Source: Blastomyces gilchristii SLH14081 (lineage: Eukaryota > Ascomycota > Eurotiomycetes > Onygenales > Ajellomycetaceae). Taken from it: DNA of 64,000 bases. Location: contig NW_003101667.1 of assembly GCF_000003855.2 (NCBI RefSeq), positions 1,586,037 to 1,650,036 on the forward strand. The letters run 5' to 3'. Made by a program: the position numbers and the translations under genes. This document shows positions 1 through 12,540 of the stretch, piece after piece; the stretch's first letter is position 1; each line of letters opens with the position of its first letter. Under the pieces are notes generated by a model. The model saw only the letters and a program-made list of their open reading frames with translations. It was not told where the DNA came from and searched no databases.

Positions 1-3000
1 TTTGTTTCTGCCAGCTTTCATTTCACTTATCTAAACAAGATTCTTTTATTTTTCTCTTTATAAAAGACCAGGATACAATTTTTTGAATAGATCTGCTTAA
101 TTCTGACCCTTTTTTTACAGCTGAATCAGTCAATTCATTATCATGAATATTTATATGAGCAGGAACTCAGTGCAGATGAATTATCAGCTTTGATATTCTT
201 CTCTTTTGAATTTTTAAAATGGAGTTTAAGATCAGTTCAAGATTCATTTGATCATTATGAATCTGACTATTTCTAAGTCTTTTTAAAGCAGCTTGACTAT
301 CAGAGAATATTCATACCTCTTTCAAACTATTTTCTCTTTTATGAGATTTTATTTTAATAAGTTTGAAAGCTTTCACTATTGCAAATAATTCAGCATCAAA
401 GACTTCAGATTCACAGCCTAAATTTCAGAAATCTGAAATAAAATTAATATTATCTTCAGTATAAGCAATGTCTGCATCTAATCTATTCAAATTCTTATTT
501 TTTGAGTCATCTGAATAAATCAGAATAGAGTCTTTTATATTGATTATAGAAATTCTCTTCAAATGCTATTCATATTCTTTCTCTTTAAATAGTTCACTTA
601 TTTGTAAGTCTATAAGAGATTCAAGCTTTTCTCTTCAGAGAGATAACTTCTCATGATCAACTTTTTCAACATTCAAAGAAGAAAATTGATTTTTAATCAG
701 TGAGTATAGTCTGTACAGTTGAGAAGATATTTTCTTTGAAGAATTATTTTCATTTCAATCAAGAAATCTATTCTAATCCAGTTCATTTCTAGAGTTAACT
801 GATGAAAATGAGAAAGAGACTCTTTCTCTGATTATATGATTTGAGCTCATCTTTATAACTCTCAGAGCATAGTTCATACAGGCCTTTTCAAATCTAATAG
901 CAGAAGGAAGAATTGAAGCTTCAATTTTCATTGCTTTAATAGAAGATGATTTGAATGCTTTCAGAATTCTTCTCAAAGCTCTGTTTTACAGACTTTGAAA
1001 GAGTTCAGTGAAATTTCCTTGATTATTTCATCAAACTTGAACTTTATAATCAGCTACTGAGATAATACAGGCTATATATAACTGTCTTATAGCCTGGAAG
1101 AATAGATCTCTCTCTGTATTTGATAGTCTGATAATGTTATTCAATAGTCTTTCTGCCTTGACAGTTCTTTGTTGAATATGATATTTAAAATTCAACTTGG
1201 AGTTTAACCATACTTCTAATCATTTGACATTTAAACTGGGTTTAATCTCTCCATTTAAAAGAGTTAGAGATAGTTCTTTCTCATTAAATCTAGAAAAGAA
1301 ATGAATTAACTCAGTTTTATTCATATTAAATTGAATTTGATTGATATCTGCTCTAACAAGGATTTTCTTTGCAGCTTTTTCAATCACTTTTAAATTCTCT
1401 TTGATAGTTTTTAAGCTGTAGACTAGATCAATATTATCTACATAACTTGAAGATCACACTATTTTCATATTTTTATCTTTGAATAGATATGCAGTGTATA
1501 TTGTAAATAAAATGAGTGAGATTGAAGATTCTTACAGCACTTCTATTTTTATCTCAGTCTTGTCTTGTTTCATTTCATCAAAGAAAAGTTATATAATTCT
1601 TTTAGATATAAAACAGTTAACTTATTTTATTAAAGAAAGTGACAGTTTTAACATCTTCAAAGTCTGAATTAACTTTGACTTTGAAACATGATCAAATGCT
1701 TCTTTTATATCAATAAAAACTGCAGTTGAGACCAGATCTTCATACTTTGCTATTTGAATATCATGAACAACTGAGAGAACAGTGTCAATTACAGAACATT
1801 GTTTTCTATCTTTCATTTATTCACTGAATAAAAGAGAGTTATTAATAGAGCTTATAAAAGATAGTTGAGTAGCTATTATCTTTTCCAAAATCTTTTCTAG
1901 ACAGTTTAATAGAGATATTACTCTATATGACTTAGAAATTGAAGTTTTTCCATTAGATTTTACAAGAATCACTTCAGTGGCTTCTCTTCAGCATTCAGAA
2001 TGATATTCATTTTTCAAGAGATTGAAAAAGAGCTCAAAATATTCATTCTTTAAGTAGGAATATATATTTTGAATAATCAAGTGATTAATTGAATCAGGCT
2101 CTGCAGCAGTTTTAACAGAACTTGAGAAGATAGCTGACTCTAATTCATCTTATGTAAGATCAGACTATTCCCAGTCATTTTCATCACTGTAGTTGAGAAG
2201 TGATATATTCTCTTTCTCTGAATCTGAATCTGAATCTGGTGAGTTCTGAAAGACAATTCTCATAAAAGCTTGACATTTTTCCTCAAAAGAGTTTGCTGTA
2301 TATGATTCATTCTAAAACTCATATTCTAAGACTTGAAGTTTTGCTACACTTCTTGTTTTAGTATAGTTAAAAGCTTTAAAAACTTCCTTCTCTTGTGCTT
2401 CTTCAAGAAATTTATTCTAGCAGTCTGTTTTAGCTCTTTTAATATCTGAAAAATATTCATTTCTGATAGCTTTGAACTCTTCATCAGATATTACATCATT
2501 CTTTCAACCTCTTCTAACAGTAGCTAATTCTTTTTTTTTAGATGAGATATTCTCATTTCATCAAGATTTTGAATACTCAGAAGATTTTCTCTTTGAAATA
2601 TTATCTCTAACACTTGTTAGAATAATAGATGTAATACACTTCACTCTATTCTCAAGCATTTCATTTAAGATATCTTGACCAGAATTTCAATATAGCTCAT
2701 TCTGTCTTTCAGATTTTAACAGTTTTATACTTTCTTCAACTGCTTTTCAATCAGCTTTTTCAAAGTTAAACTGATTAGAGAGAAGAGAATTTTCACTCAT
2801 TTATTTTTCACTCAGTTCAATATCAAATTAAATAATCTCATGATCTGATTCTGATATCTCATTTGAATTAATAAATCAGTTTACAAGTCTTCTTTTCATT
2901 AGATTTTGTAATATGAAGATTAGATCTATAATAGATTTCTATTTCATGTCTTTTCTAAAGAATGTTTATTGATCAGACTTATTAATCAAATCTATTAAAT

Positions 3001-3560
3001 GTTTAAAGATTTATTCAATCAGATTATCAGCTCTCACTGCTCTCTTACATTCTGAATTTCATTAGAGATGATGTGCATTGAAATCTTCTACAATTATACA
3101 GTTTCTTGATGAAGTTATGTTCAGAAATCCTCTATCAATTGTTCAGATATTATTATTTTTCTTCAATGACTTTTCATTATAGATATTTATGAGCTGTATA
3201 GTATGAAACTCATTTTCTTTATCTATAATATCACTCACCAGAATATCAGGGTCAGACATGATATCAGATCTTAGATTAAATTGATATCTTGATCTCTTTC
3301 TTTCATAGATCACTACTCTTGACTTTATCTCAGACTTTTGAGATAGAAAGCAGTAGTAGCTTGAATAAGAAATGATGTAATTTTGCTCAGCATCAAAATT
3401 TGATTTCTAAAGTAGTATAAAATCAACTTTTTATTCAAATGCAATTTGAAGACAAGAATAAATATAATTTAAGTTTCTATTCACATTATTTTGAATAAAT
3501 ATGATTTTTGAAGAGTTATTAAACTTTTTTTCTTATTTTTGTTGTATATTCATACTAAAA
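1..3560 (-). pseudogene. LINE ORF2 remnant: endonuclease, reverse transcriptase, RNase H
   Basis: Reading the minus strand from high to low coordinates, an exonuclease/endonuclease-like stretch contains DFNAHH near 3,075-3,105, a signature of the AP endonuclease of LINEs. RT follows: a block with FIDIKEAFDHV near 1,690-1,720 and the active-site box, seen as YVDN near 1,433-1,450 (YVDD expected; the second Asp is lost by a G-to-A change). RNase H appears at the 3' side with EVFDAELFAI near 375-410 and FSDSQAALKRL near 270-305. Many in-frame stops lie between these motifs. The protein would have made cDNA at a nicked target site; this copy cannot. The assignment is safe at domain level; ORF limits are approximate. 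Confidence 0.82.
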
Positions 3561-3849
3561 GAGAGTAGAGATAGAGTAGAATCTAGTCACTATCATCAGA
3601 TAGTAGATTATAACTATTTTGAAAAGTAGAGATCTCAACTGCTTGTATTATATCTAGTTTATTATCAGAGTCATTTCTCAATTCTCTAATCTTAACAGAA
3701 GTTTGAGAATTCAAATTCTGTTTAGATTTAGCTGAAGTATTAAAGTTTGAAGATTTAGATAGTTGAAAGTTTCTTCTTTTTGAGCTTATAGTTATAAGTC
3801 TACTGACTTGACTCTTCTCTTCAGTTCTAGATTGACTTTGAGCTTCATC

Positions 3850-5193
3850 TTTTCTTCAGTTCTTTTAAGTTCTAGGAGTAAACATACATTCTTTTGAGCT
3901 AGATGCATGTTTTTCTTTACAATTAGAGCACTTAAGCAGAGTGTGTTGACATATTTCATCTCTTTTTAAACATGTTTTATATTTATGCTCACTAGCTTTG
4001 TGATCTCTGGCACAGAATGAACATTTTAAGTCTCTAAAACATGAGATTACAAAGTATTCATATCTTTGACAGTTTGAACACTGTGTTTGAGCTTTGAGAT
4101 TCATTCTTGAGTCTTTGTATTCATGAACTCTCATTTTCAAACCTGCTACTCTTACTTCAGAGATCTTTAACTGTTCAAGTATTTTTATATATACTAGAAC
4201 AGAGACATTTCTTCTGCTTTATCTGAACTCAATTGAATTTAGTCATACAGGCTTCTTTCTCAGTTGAATAGAGTTGTATTCTTTCAATTCATTTTTGAGA
4301 AGTAGCATTTCTTCTTCACAGTCAAAAATTTCAACTGAAATATTATAAAGAATAAATTTGTCTCACTTTTCATCTCTTTCAGATAGAATTATTATGTTTA
4401 ATAAAGATTCTACTACTGACTTTCAGAGATTCTCATTCTGAATAAGGAATTCAGCACTGAATTCAGACATTGTAGTCAGAATGATGAAGTTTTCAGAGAA
4501 TGATAACTCAATTGAAGCTATAACTGATTTTTGAACTTCAATATCAGTCATCAACTGAGAAAAGAACTGCTGATTAATTTCATTTCTGATTCTGAAAATG
4601 AGATTTGAGTTTAGCTTGTTTCTTTGCAGAATGTTCTGATTTGAGACTTTGAGAATAAGTCTTCTATTTCTGAAGATTTGAAAGTTTTTCTCTTTTTACA
4701 TTTTCTTTTTTACTTTTCTATGAATAGAGATATGAGCAGTATTCTTCTCAGTTTTCTCAGGATTTTGAGCAGATTTTGAGATAGTAGATTTAGAGAAAGC
4801 AGATTCAGCTGTTTAAGCATATTTTTCCTTCTAATTCAAAGAAGAAGAAGAAGTAGAAAAAAAAGAAGAAGAGTAAGATGAAGAGTCAGTGATTGTACTA
4901 GGAATTTTCAATGTTTTTTAAACTGTGTTTAAGATTTCAAGTTTGAACTTGATCATCTTCTGTAGTTATCTAGCCTGAACATGAAGAATTAACAGAACTT
5001 CTTTATTCATCTCACTCAGACACTGCTTTTTAAGAATCTTGCTTACTTTTTCAAGTTTCTGTATTTTAAGAACTTGTTGTTTCTCTATTTCTTCTTTCTT
5101 TCTTCTCTTCAGAATTTCAATCTCAGAAATAGCATTTGAGAAAGCATCTTTTTTCACATCAACTGAGTGTATTTTTGAACTCATTGTTCTCAC
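3850..5193 (-). pseudogene. LINE ORF1 remnant (gag-like, zinc knuckle)
   Basis: A Met codon at 5,193 opens a lysine- and glutamate-rich, probably coiled-coil N-terminus (about 75 codons before the first stop). The C-terminal part (about 3,865-4,140) is an open stretch with several Cys/His groups: CSNCQRYEYF, CSFCARDHKASEH and CSNCKEKHASSSKEC. These are CCHC-type knuckles, as in the ORF1 RNA-binding proteins of Tad1 and I-clade LINEs. The central part is broken by stops. The same protein occurs, independently decayed, in LINE copy 2. Confidence 0.78.
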
Positions 5194-5325
5194 TCAATGA
5201 AAAGTTGATCAGACTATTTCAATTGAGATATTTCTAAGTCTGTTTTCAATTGATCAGACTGTTTCAATTAAGAGATTTCTAAGTTTATTTCAATTGAAAA
5301 GTTGATCAGACTGTTTCAAAAGAAG
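5194..5325. repeat. Tandem sub-repeats upstream of LINE ORF1
   Basis: About three imperfect units of 40-50 bp lie immediately upstream of the ORF1 start, each built on GTTGATCAGACTGTTTCAAT followed by an A/T-rich stretch with ATTTCTAAG. The same array lies at about 10,588-10,720 upstream of ORF1 in LINE copy 2, with small differences in unit spacing. It is part of the LINE 5' untranslated region and could be a promoter array, as in other LINEs; that role is inference. Confidence 0.65.
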
Positions 5326-7252
5326 AATACAAGACTTTTACATATAAAACACCTGATTTTTTTCACACTAGTTCAGTAACTAGATTAGATTTTTGAAGAG
5401 AATCTAATAAACTAAAATTGATTTTTAAGATAAATCAATAAAATCTTTACAATCCCTTTCTTAAGATACAGTGAGAAAAAGTATGATATTAATTAATAAT
5501 AAATCAGATGATATAACAGTTTTTGAGAGAAAAACTGACAAAAAATAAATCAATTTTTTGCAGAGAAATTGATTAAAACTATTCAATTTTATTCTAAATC
5601 ATTCAATTGTTCTCACACAATAAGTATATAACTCAAATCAGTTAATAAAGAGTGTAAAAAAGAATTAAGTATTAATAAAAGCTCTTCAGTCACTGAAAAA
5701 GTAATTCTTACTTAAAAGAATATAAAATTATAATAGAAAACAGCTCTGTTTTTAATTCTTTGTAAGAATATTATATAAAATTCAGAGAAAAACATCTTAC
5801 TTTTTCTAGAGAAGTAAAAAACTATTTCTAAGATCTTTTTTTTTTTTTTGCATTAACTGCTACAGAAGAATGAGATAGAAACTGCTAAGATATACACTAC
5901 TATATATCTTCTATCAAGACTTTCCCTCTTCAGAGTCTTGATATTATAGAGAATATAAGTCTGTTTCTATATAATAATATAAATATTATCAGCAGGATGT
6001 AGAGGAACTGGTTATTTATATCTCAAAATAGAAGACTTTGTCAATGATTATATTAATATAGAGTTAATTCTCAAATTCAATAGAAATCTAGTATTGCTGT
6101 TCTCAATCTCTTGCAGAATCTATTGAATATTGAGATATTAAAACTAGATTTAATATATCTCACTGTGCAGAGATCAAAGACTCAGTCAGATCTTGAAGTA
6201 TACTGATTTTATAGTTGTTGATGTGCTGTTGACTCATTATTCACTGATTATGTATCAAATGCTGTTATCAAGGTATCATTATTATTATTATTATTCTTCC
6301 ATTATACTCATATGCAAGCGGAGCTTATGATGAGTCCTTGCGTGATGTTAAATACAGGTCAAGTGTTGGTTATACAGGAGGAAATACAGGTGTTGAGACC
6401 ACGCCAAGATAACAAGAACATAGGAAAATACAAAGGAGTGACAATTAGATACATGCGATAATAACTTCCCAGCCCAGGAACATAGAGCAATTCATTGAAG
6501 CGATTTGTACACCTCTGTATTTATTAGGAACCTGAGGTGCTTGAGTTCCAGATTTAATGTATTCCTGCGGGTTTCGAACCCACGCGCCTTGGTTTCCCAC
6601 GCCAAGGTGCTACCGGGTGGCCGCATTAACCATTCGGCCACCGGGGCAATTATCAAGGTATCTTTTTGTATTATTCTGCTGAGAATGAGCCAGATTGAGA
6701 GAAGTAGTACAAGGGTGAGACTTGATGTTGAAGTCTAGATACACTGATGACAGACTGTGAAGATTGCACTTCAGAAGTGTCTGTTGATTATATGTCTGAT
6801 ATTATCACTGAGATATCTTTTTGTATTTTTCTGCTGAGGATGAGCCAGATTGAAAAGAGTGATATGAGGGTGAGACTTGGTGTTGATGTTTTGAAACATC
6901 AAAGATGAACAGAGTTTTCACAGAGATTGCTTCTCAGATATCTTCACAATTACAGATCAGGGATCTTTCAAAATCAAGAAGATTGGTGTATATGGCTATG
7001 TCTCTTCACCTTACAATTTGTATGACACTTTGGCCCGGGGTTGTGGTGTGGTAGGGATGAATGGGGGATAATCCCACATGGGAGTTTTGAACAATGTCTA
7101 GTTCATGTTTGGCTGGATATCTTCACCACCACACGGGGTATGCGGTCGGCGATGGGGTCAAAATGCTCGTATGATCGAGGGCTTTTCGATGGGTCTATCG
7201 GCGGGTTCTTATTCGAAAAATCGAGCGAGTTCGTGGTGAAGCGGTGTTGATG
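5326..7252 (-). promoter_or_regulatory. LINE copy 1 5' untranslated region
   Basis: This stretch has no recognisable gene. It matches 10,720-12,105 in LINE copy 2, in the same position relative to ORF1, so it belongs to the element. It contains the inserted SINE (6,278-6,649) and a local duplication of about 156 bp (the unit starting near 6,656 recurs near 6,812) that copy 2 lacks. The terminal ~210 bp (about 7,040-7,250) are rich in CpG and GG/CC, unlike the RIP-eroded remainder. Confidence 0.6.
6278..6649 (-). mobile_element. tRNA-derived SINE, family 1, best-preserved copy
   Basis: A 372 bp element read on the minus strand. Its 5' end (near 6,647) starts GCCCCGGTGGCCGAATGG, a tRNA-like head with an A-box-like TGGCCGAATGG and a B box GGTTCGAAACC inside a paired T-arm (about 6,566-6,583). 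The 3' end is GGAAG(AAT)n, seen on the plus strand as the ATT run from 6,278. It is flanked by perfect 13 bp target duplications, TTATCAAGGTATC at 6,265-6,277 and 6,650-6,662. The empty site survives in the sister LINE copy near 11,655-11,668, where the sequence runs on without the insert. CpG sites are intact, so this copy is young or has escaped RIP. The long head between the boxes suggests a Leu/Ser-type (class II) tRNA ancestor. Confidence 0.88.
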
Positions 7253-9179
7253 TATAAAAGATAGTTGAGTAGCTATTATCTTTTTCAAAATCTGTTCTAG
7301 ACAGTTTAATAGGTATATTACTCTATATGACTTAGAAATTGAAGTTTTTCTATTAGGTTTTGTAAGAATCACTTCAGTGACTTCTCTTCAGCATTCAGAA
7401 TGATATTCATTTTTTAAGAGATTGAAAAAGAGTTAAAAATATTCATTCTTTAAGTAGAAGTATATATTTTAAATAATTAAGTGATTAATTGAATCAGGCT
7501 CTGCAGCAGTTTTAACAGAACTTGAGAAGATAGCTAACTCTAATTTATCTTGTGTAAGATTAGATCATTCTCAGTTATTTTCATTAATGTAGTTGAGAAG
7601 TGATATATTCTCTTTCTCTGAATCTGAATCTAATGAGTTCTGAAAGAGAATTCTTATAAAAGCTTGACATTTTTTCTCAAAAGAGTTTACTGTATATGAT
7701 TCATTCTGAAACTCATATTCTAAGGCTGAAAGTTTTGCTACACTTCTTGTTTTAGTATAGTTAAAAGCTTTAAAAACTTTCTTTTCTTATACTTCTTCAA
7801 GGAATTTATTTCAGCAGTGTGTTTTAGCTCTTTTAATATCTGAAAAATATTCATTTCTAACAGCTTTGAACTCTTCATCAGATATTACATCATTCTTTCA
7901 ATCTCTTCTAGCAGTAGCTAATTCTTTTCTTTTAGATGAGATATTCTCATTTCATCAAGGTTTTGAATACTCAGAAGATTTTCTCTTTGAAATATTATCT
8001 CTAATACTTATTAGAATAATAGATGTAATGAGCTTCACTCTATTCTTAAGCATTTCATTTGAGATATCTTAATCAGAATTTCAATATAGCTTACTCTGTC
8101 TTTCAGATTTTAACAGTTTTATACTTTCTTCAACTGCTTTTCAATCAGCTTTTTTAAAGTTAAACTGATTAGAGAGAAGAGAATTTTCACTCATTTATTT
8201 TTCACTCAATTCAATATTAAATTGAATAACCTTATAACCTGATTCTGATATCTCATTTAAATTAATAAATCAGTTTACAAGTCTTTTTTTCATTAGATTT
8301 TATAATATGAAGATTAGATCTATAATAGATTTCTGTTTCATGTCTTTTCTAAAGAATGTTTGTTGATCAGACTTATTAATCAAATCTATTAAATATTCAA
8401 AGATTCATTTAATTAGATTATCAGCTCTTACTGCTCTCTTGCATTCTGAATTTCATCAGAGATAATATGTATTGAAATTCTCTGTAATTTTAGAGTTTCT
8501 TGATGAAGTTATGTTCAGAAATTCTCTATCAATTATTCAGATATTGTTATTTTTCTTCAATGACTTTTCATTATAGATATTTATAAGCTGTATAGTATCA
8601 AACTCATTTTCTTTATCTATAATATCACTCACCAGAATATCAGGGTCAGACATGATATTAAATCTTAGATTAAATTAATATCTTAATCTCTTTCTTTCAT
8701 AGATCACTACTCTTGACTTTATCTCACACTTTTAAGATAGAAAGCAGTAGTAGCTTGAATGAGAAATAATATATTTTTACTCAGTATTAAAATTCAGTTT
8801 CTGAAGCAGTATAAAATCAACTTTTTATTCAAATGTAATTTGAAGACAAGAATAAATACAATTTGAGTTTCTATTCACATTATTTTGAATAAATGTGATT
8901 TTTGAAGAGTGTTTACACTTTTTTTATTGTTTTTATTGTATATTCATACTAAAAGAGAGTAGAGATAGAGTAGAATCTAATCACTATTATCAGATAGTAG
9001 ATTATAACTATTTTGAAAAGTAGAAATCTCAACTGCTTACATTATATCTAGTTTATTATTAAAGTCATTTCTCAATTCTCTAATCTTAACAGAAGTTTGA
9101 GAATTCAAATTCTGTTTACATTTAGCTGAAGAATTGAAGTTTGAAGATTTAGATAATTAAGAGTTTCTTCTTTTTAAGC

Positions 9180-10584
9180 TTATAGTTGTAAGTTTACTGA
9201 CTTGACTCTTCTCTTCAGTTCTAGATTGACTTTAAACTTCATCTTTTCTTCAGTTCTTTTGAGTTCTTGAAGTAAATATACATTCTTTTGAGCTAGATAC
9301 ATGTTTTTCTTTACAATTAGAGCACTTAAGCAGAGTGTGTTAACATATTTCATCTCTTTTTGAGTATATTTTATATTGATGCTTACTAGTTTTGTGATCT
9401 CTGGCACAGAATGCACATTTTGAGTCTCTAAAATATGAGATTATAAAGTGTTCATATCTTTGACAGTTTAAACACTGTATTTGAGCTTTGAGATTCATTC
9501 TTGAGTCTTTGTATTCATGAACTCTAATTTTCAAATCTGCTACTCTTACTTCAGAGATCTTTGACTGTTTAAGTATTTTTATATATACTAGAACAGAGGC
9601 ATTTCTCCTGCTTTATCTGAACTTAATTGAATTTAGTTATACAGACTCTTTTCTCAGTTGAATAGAGTTGTATTCTTTTAATTCATTTTTAAGAAGTAGC
9701 ATTCCTTCTTCACAGTCAAAAATTTCAATTAAAATATTATAAAGAATGAATTTGTCTTACTTTTCATCTCTCTTAGATAGAATTATTGTATTTAGCAAAG
9801 ATTCTACTGCTGACTTTCAGAGATTCTTATTCTGAATAAGGAATTCAGCACTGAATTCAGATATTATAGTCAGAATGATGAAGTTTTCAAAGAATAATGA
9901 CTCAATTGAAGCTATAACTTGATTTTGAACTTTAATATCAGTTATTAACTGAGAAAAGAACTGCTGATTAATTTCATTTCTAATTCTGAAAATGAGGTTT
10001 GAGTTTAGCTTGTTTCTTTTCAGAATATTCTGATTTAAGACTTTGAGAATAAGTCTTTTATTTCTGAAGATTTGAAAGTTTTTCTCTTTTTACATTTTTT
10101 TCTTTACTTTTCTATGAATGAAAGTATAAGCAGTATTCTTCTCAGTTTTCTCAGGATTTTGAGCAGGTTTTGAGATAGCAGATTTAGAGACAGCAGATTC
10201 AGCTGCTTGAGCATATGTTTTCTTCTGATTCAAAGAAGAAGAAGAAGTAGGAAAAAAAGAAAAAGAGTAAGATAAAGAATCAGTGATTATACTAGAAACT
10301 TTCAATGTTTTTTGAACTGTGTTTGAAATTTCAAGTTTGAACTTGATCATCTTCTGTAGTTGTCTAGCCTGAGTATGAAGAATTAACAGAACTTCTTTAT
10401 TCATCTCACTCAGACACTGTTTTTCAAGAATCTTGCTTGCTTTTTCAAGTTTCTATATTTCAAGAACTTGTTATTTCTCTATTTCTTCTTTCTTTCTTCT
10501 CTTCAGAATTTCAATCTCAGGAATAGTATTTGAGAAAGCATCTTTTTTCATATCAACTGAGTGTATTTTTGAACTCATTGTTCT
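9180..10584 (-). pseudogene. LINE ORF1 remnant in copy 2
   Basis: This is the counterpart of the ORF1 at 3,850-5,193. An open stretch at 9,340-9,534 has the knuckle residues CLNCQRYEHF and CAFCARDHKTSKH, and a second frame at 10,090-10,404 covers the helical middle region that is broken in copy 1. Different stops in the two copies show that they decayed separately. Product and role are as for copy 1: an RNA-binding LINE ORF1 protein, now dead. Confidence 0.75.
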
Positions 10585-11619
10585 CACTCAATGAAAAGTT
10601 GATCAGACTGTTTCAATTGAGATATTTATTGAACTCTTTTGAAAAGTTGATCAGACTGTTTCAATTAAGAGATTTCTAAGTTTATTTTCAATTGAAAAGT
10701 TGATCAGACTGTTTCAAAAGAAGAATACAAGACTTTTACATATAAAACACCTGATTTTTTTCACACTAGTTCAGTAACTAGATTAGATTTTTGAAGAGAA
10801 TCTAATAAACTAAAATTGATTTTTAAGATAAATCAATAAAATCTTTACAATCCCTTTCTTAAGATACAGTGAGAAAAAGTATGATATTAATTAATAATAA
10901 ATCAGATGATATAACAGTTTTTGAGAGAAAAACTGACAAAAAATAAATCAATTTTTTGCAGAGAAATTGATTAAAACTATTCAATTTTATTCTAAATCAT
11001 TCAATTGTTCTCACACAATAAGTATATAACTCAAATCAGTTAATAAAGAGTGTAAAAAAGAATTAAGTATTAATAAAAGCTCTTCAGTCACTGAAAAAGT
11101 AATTCTTACTTAAAAGAATATAAAATTATGATAGAAAACAGCTCTGTTTTTAATTCTTTGTAAGAATATTGTATAAAATCCAGAGAAAAACACCTTACTT
11201 TTTCAAGAGAAGTAAAAAACTATTTCTAAGATCTTTTTTTTTGCATTGACTACTACAGAAGAATGAGATAGAAACTGCTAAGATATGCACTACTATATAC
11301 TCTCTATCAAGACTTTCTCTCTTCAGAGTCTTGATATTATAGAGAATATAAGTCTGTTTCTATATGATAATATAAATATTGTCAGCAGGATGTAGAGGAA
11401 CTGGTTATTTATATATCAAAATAGAAGACTTTGTCAATGATTATATTAATATAGAGTTAATTCTTAAATTTAATAGAAATCTAGTGTTGCTGTTCTCAAT
11501 TCCTTGCAGAATCTATTGAATATTGAGATATTAAAACTAGATTTAATATATCTCACTGTGCAGGGATCAAAGGCTCAGTCAGATCTTGAAGTATACTGAT
11601 TTTATAGTTGTTGATGTGC

Positions 11620-12105
11620 TGTTGACTCGTTGTCCGCTGGTTATGTATCAAATGCTGTTACTGAGGTATCTTTTTGTATTTTTCTGCCGGGGATGGGCCA
11701 GATTGGGAAGGGCGGTACGAGGGTGGGACTTGGCATTGATGTTTTGAAACATCAAAGATGGACAGGGTTTTCGCGGAGGTCGCTCCTCAGATATCTTCAC
11801 AATTACAGATCAAGGATCTTCCAAAATCAAGAAGATTGGTGCATATGGCTAGGTCTCTTCACCTTACAATTTGTATGGCAATTTGGCCCGGGGTTGTGGT
11901 GTGGTAGGGGTGAACGGGGGATAATCCCACACAGGAGTTTCAAACAACGTCTGGTTCACGTTTGGCTGGATATCTCCACCACCACACGGGGTATGCGGTC
12001 GGCGATGGGGTCAAAATGCTCGTATGATCAAGGGCTTTTCGATGGATCTATCGGCGGGTTCTTCTTCGAAAAATCGAGCGAGTTCGTGGTGGAGCGGTTG
12101 TTTTG
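11620..12105. other. CpG-rich, RIP-poor 5' terminus of LINE copy 2
   Basis: About 480 bp at the 5' end of the LINE keep GG, CC and CpG at high density inside an otherwise depleted block. A 158-codon plus-strand frame (11,630-12,106) is open here, antisense to the LINE, and part of it is open at 7,041-7,250 in copy 1. I do not recognise the translated product. Openness may simply reflect the absence of RIP-made stops, so I do not call it a gene. Confidence 0.5.
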
Positions 12106-12540
12106 AATGATTTGAGATTAAGATGAAGAGAGAAAGAGAGAAGAAGAGTATTACTGTAAATAAACAGCAGCAGAAGAAGATTAAGAGAGTATTAAAGTAA
12201 GAGATAAAGAAGTTGAAACTGATAAGTTTTTTATTTATTGAGAGATAATGATTTTTAATAATACTTTTATTGTCTAATTAATTAGCAGAAGCTGATAGAG
12301 AAGAAGAGAATTGAGACCTTGTTCAGATCTTGAATGCACTTCATGATTCAGAATATTAAGAAGACAGCTCTGCTCTCTGAGCATGTCAATCTGCTTACTG
12401 CTGAGATGAAACCTGAGACAGCAGATCAGAAAATGTAGGATTTTGAGACATAGATTAATCTGACTGAGAAGAAGCAGTGAGAACCCTTCTCTGAGAAGAC
12501 AGTGAAGAGAGATTTTGAAATGATTATCATCTCAGATAAG

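Larger units (their letters stand above)
1..7252 (-). mobile_element. Tad1-like LINE, copy 1 (RIP-degraded)
   Basis: A non-LTR retrotransposon read on the minus strand. In element order it shows a ~2 kb 5' region (about 5,194-7,252), an ORF1 with a zinc knuckle (about 3,850-5,193), then an ORF2 with AP-type endonuclease (about 2,800-3,560), reverse transcriptase (about 900-2,450) and RNase H (about 1-550). This gag/EN/RT/RNH order fits the Tad1 clade of fungal LINEs. Every frame is broken by stops that C-to-T change explains, and the RT catalytic box reads YVDN instead of YVDD, so the copy is dead. The 3' tail lies left of the window. A 372 bp SINE interrupts the 5' region. The last ~210 bp of the 5' end keep CpG sites that the rest has lost. 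Confidence 0.85.
7253..12105 (-). mobile_element. Tad1-like LINE, copy 2 (3' part missing)
   Basis: This is a second copy of the same LINE in the same orientation, matching 1,849-7,252 of copy 1. It starts abruptly inside the RT region at its low-coordinate side (TATAAAAGATAGTTGAG near 7,252, equal to about 1,850 in copy 1), so its 3' half is absent here. It carries endonuclease (about 8,150-8,900), ORF1 (about 9,240-10,580; zinc knuckles at 9,180-9,534; N-terminus near 10,570), the tandem sub-repeats, and a CpG-rich 5' end at 11,620-12,105. It lacks the SINE found in copy 1. The simplest reading is that copy 1 inserted into this copy, so the missing 3' half should lie left of the window; a tandem duplication is the alternative. 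Confidence 0.8.

Noticed and set aside
6566..6647. A functional tRNA gene (also at 22,850-22,945 and 40,654-40,760)
   Set aside because: A and B boxes are present but the acceptor and anticodon arms do not fold as a normal tRNA and each lies at the head of a flanked SINE.
11630..12106. 158-codon plus-strand frame in LINE 5' region as a gene
   Set aside because: Antisense to the LINE, only partly open in the sister copy, product not recognised; openness may come from lack of RIP. Kept as a finding, not as a CDS.
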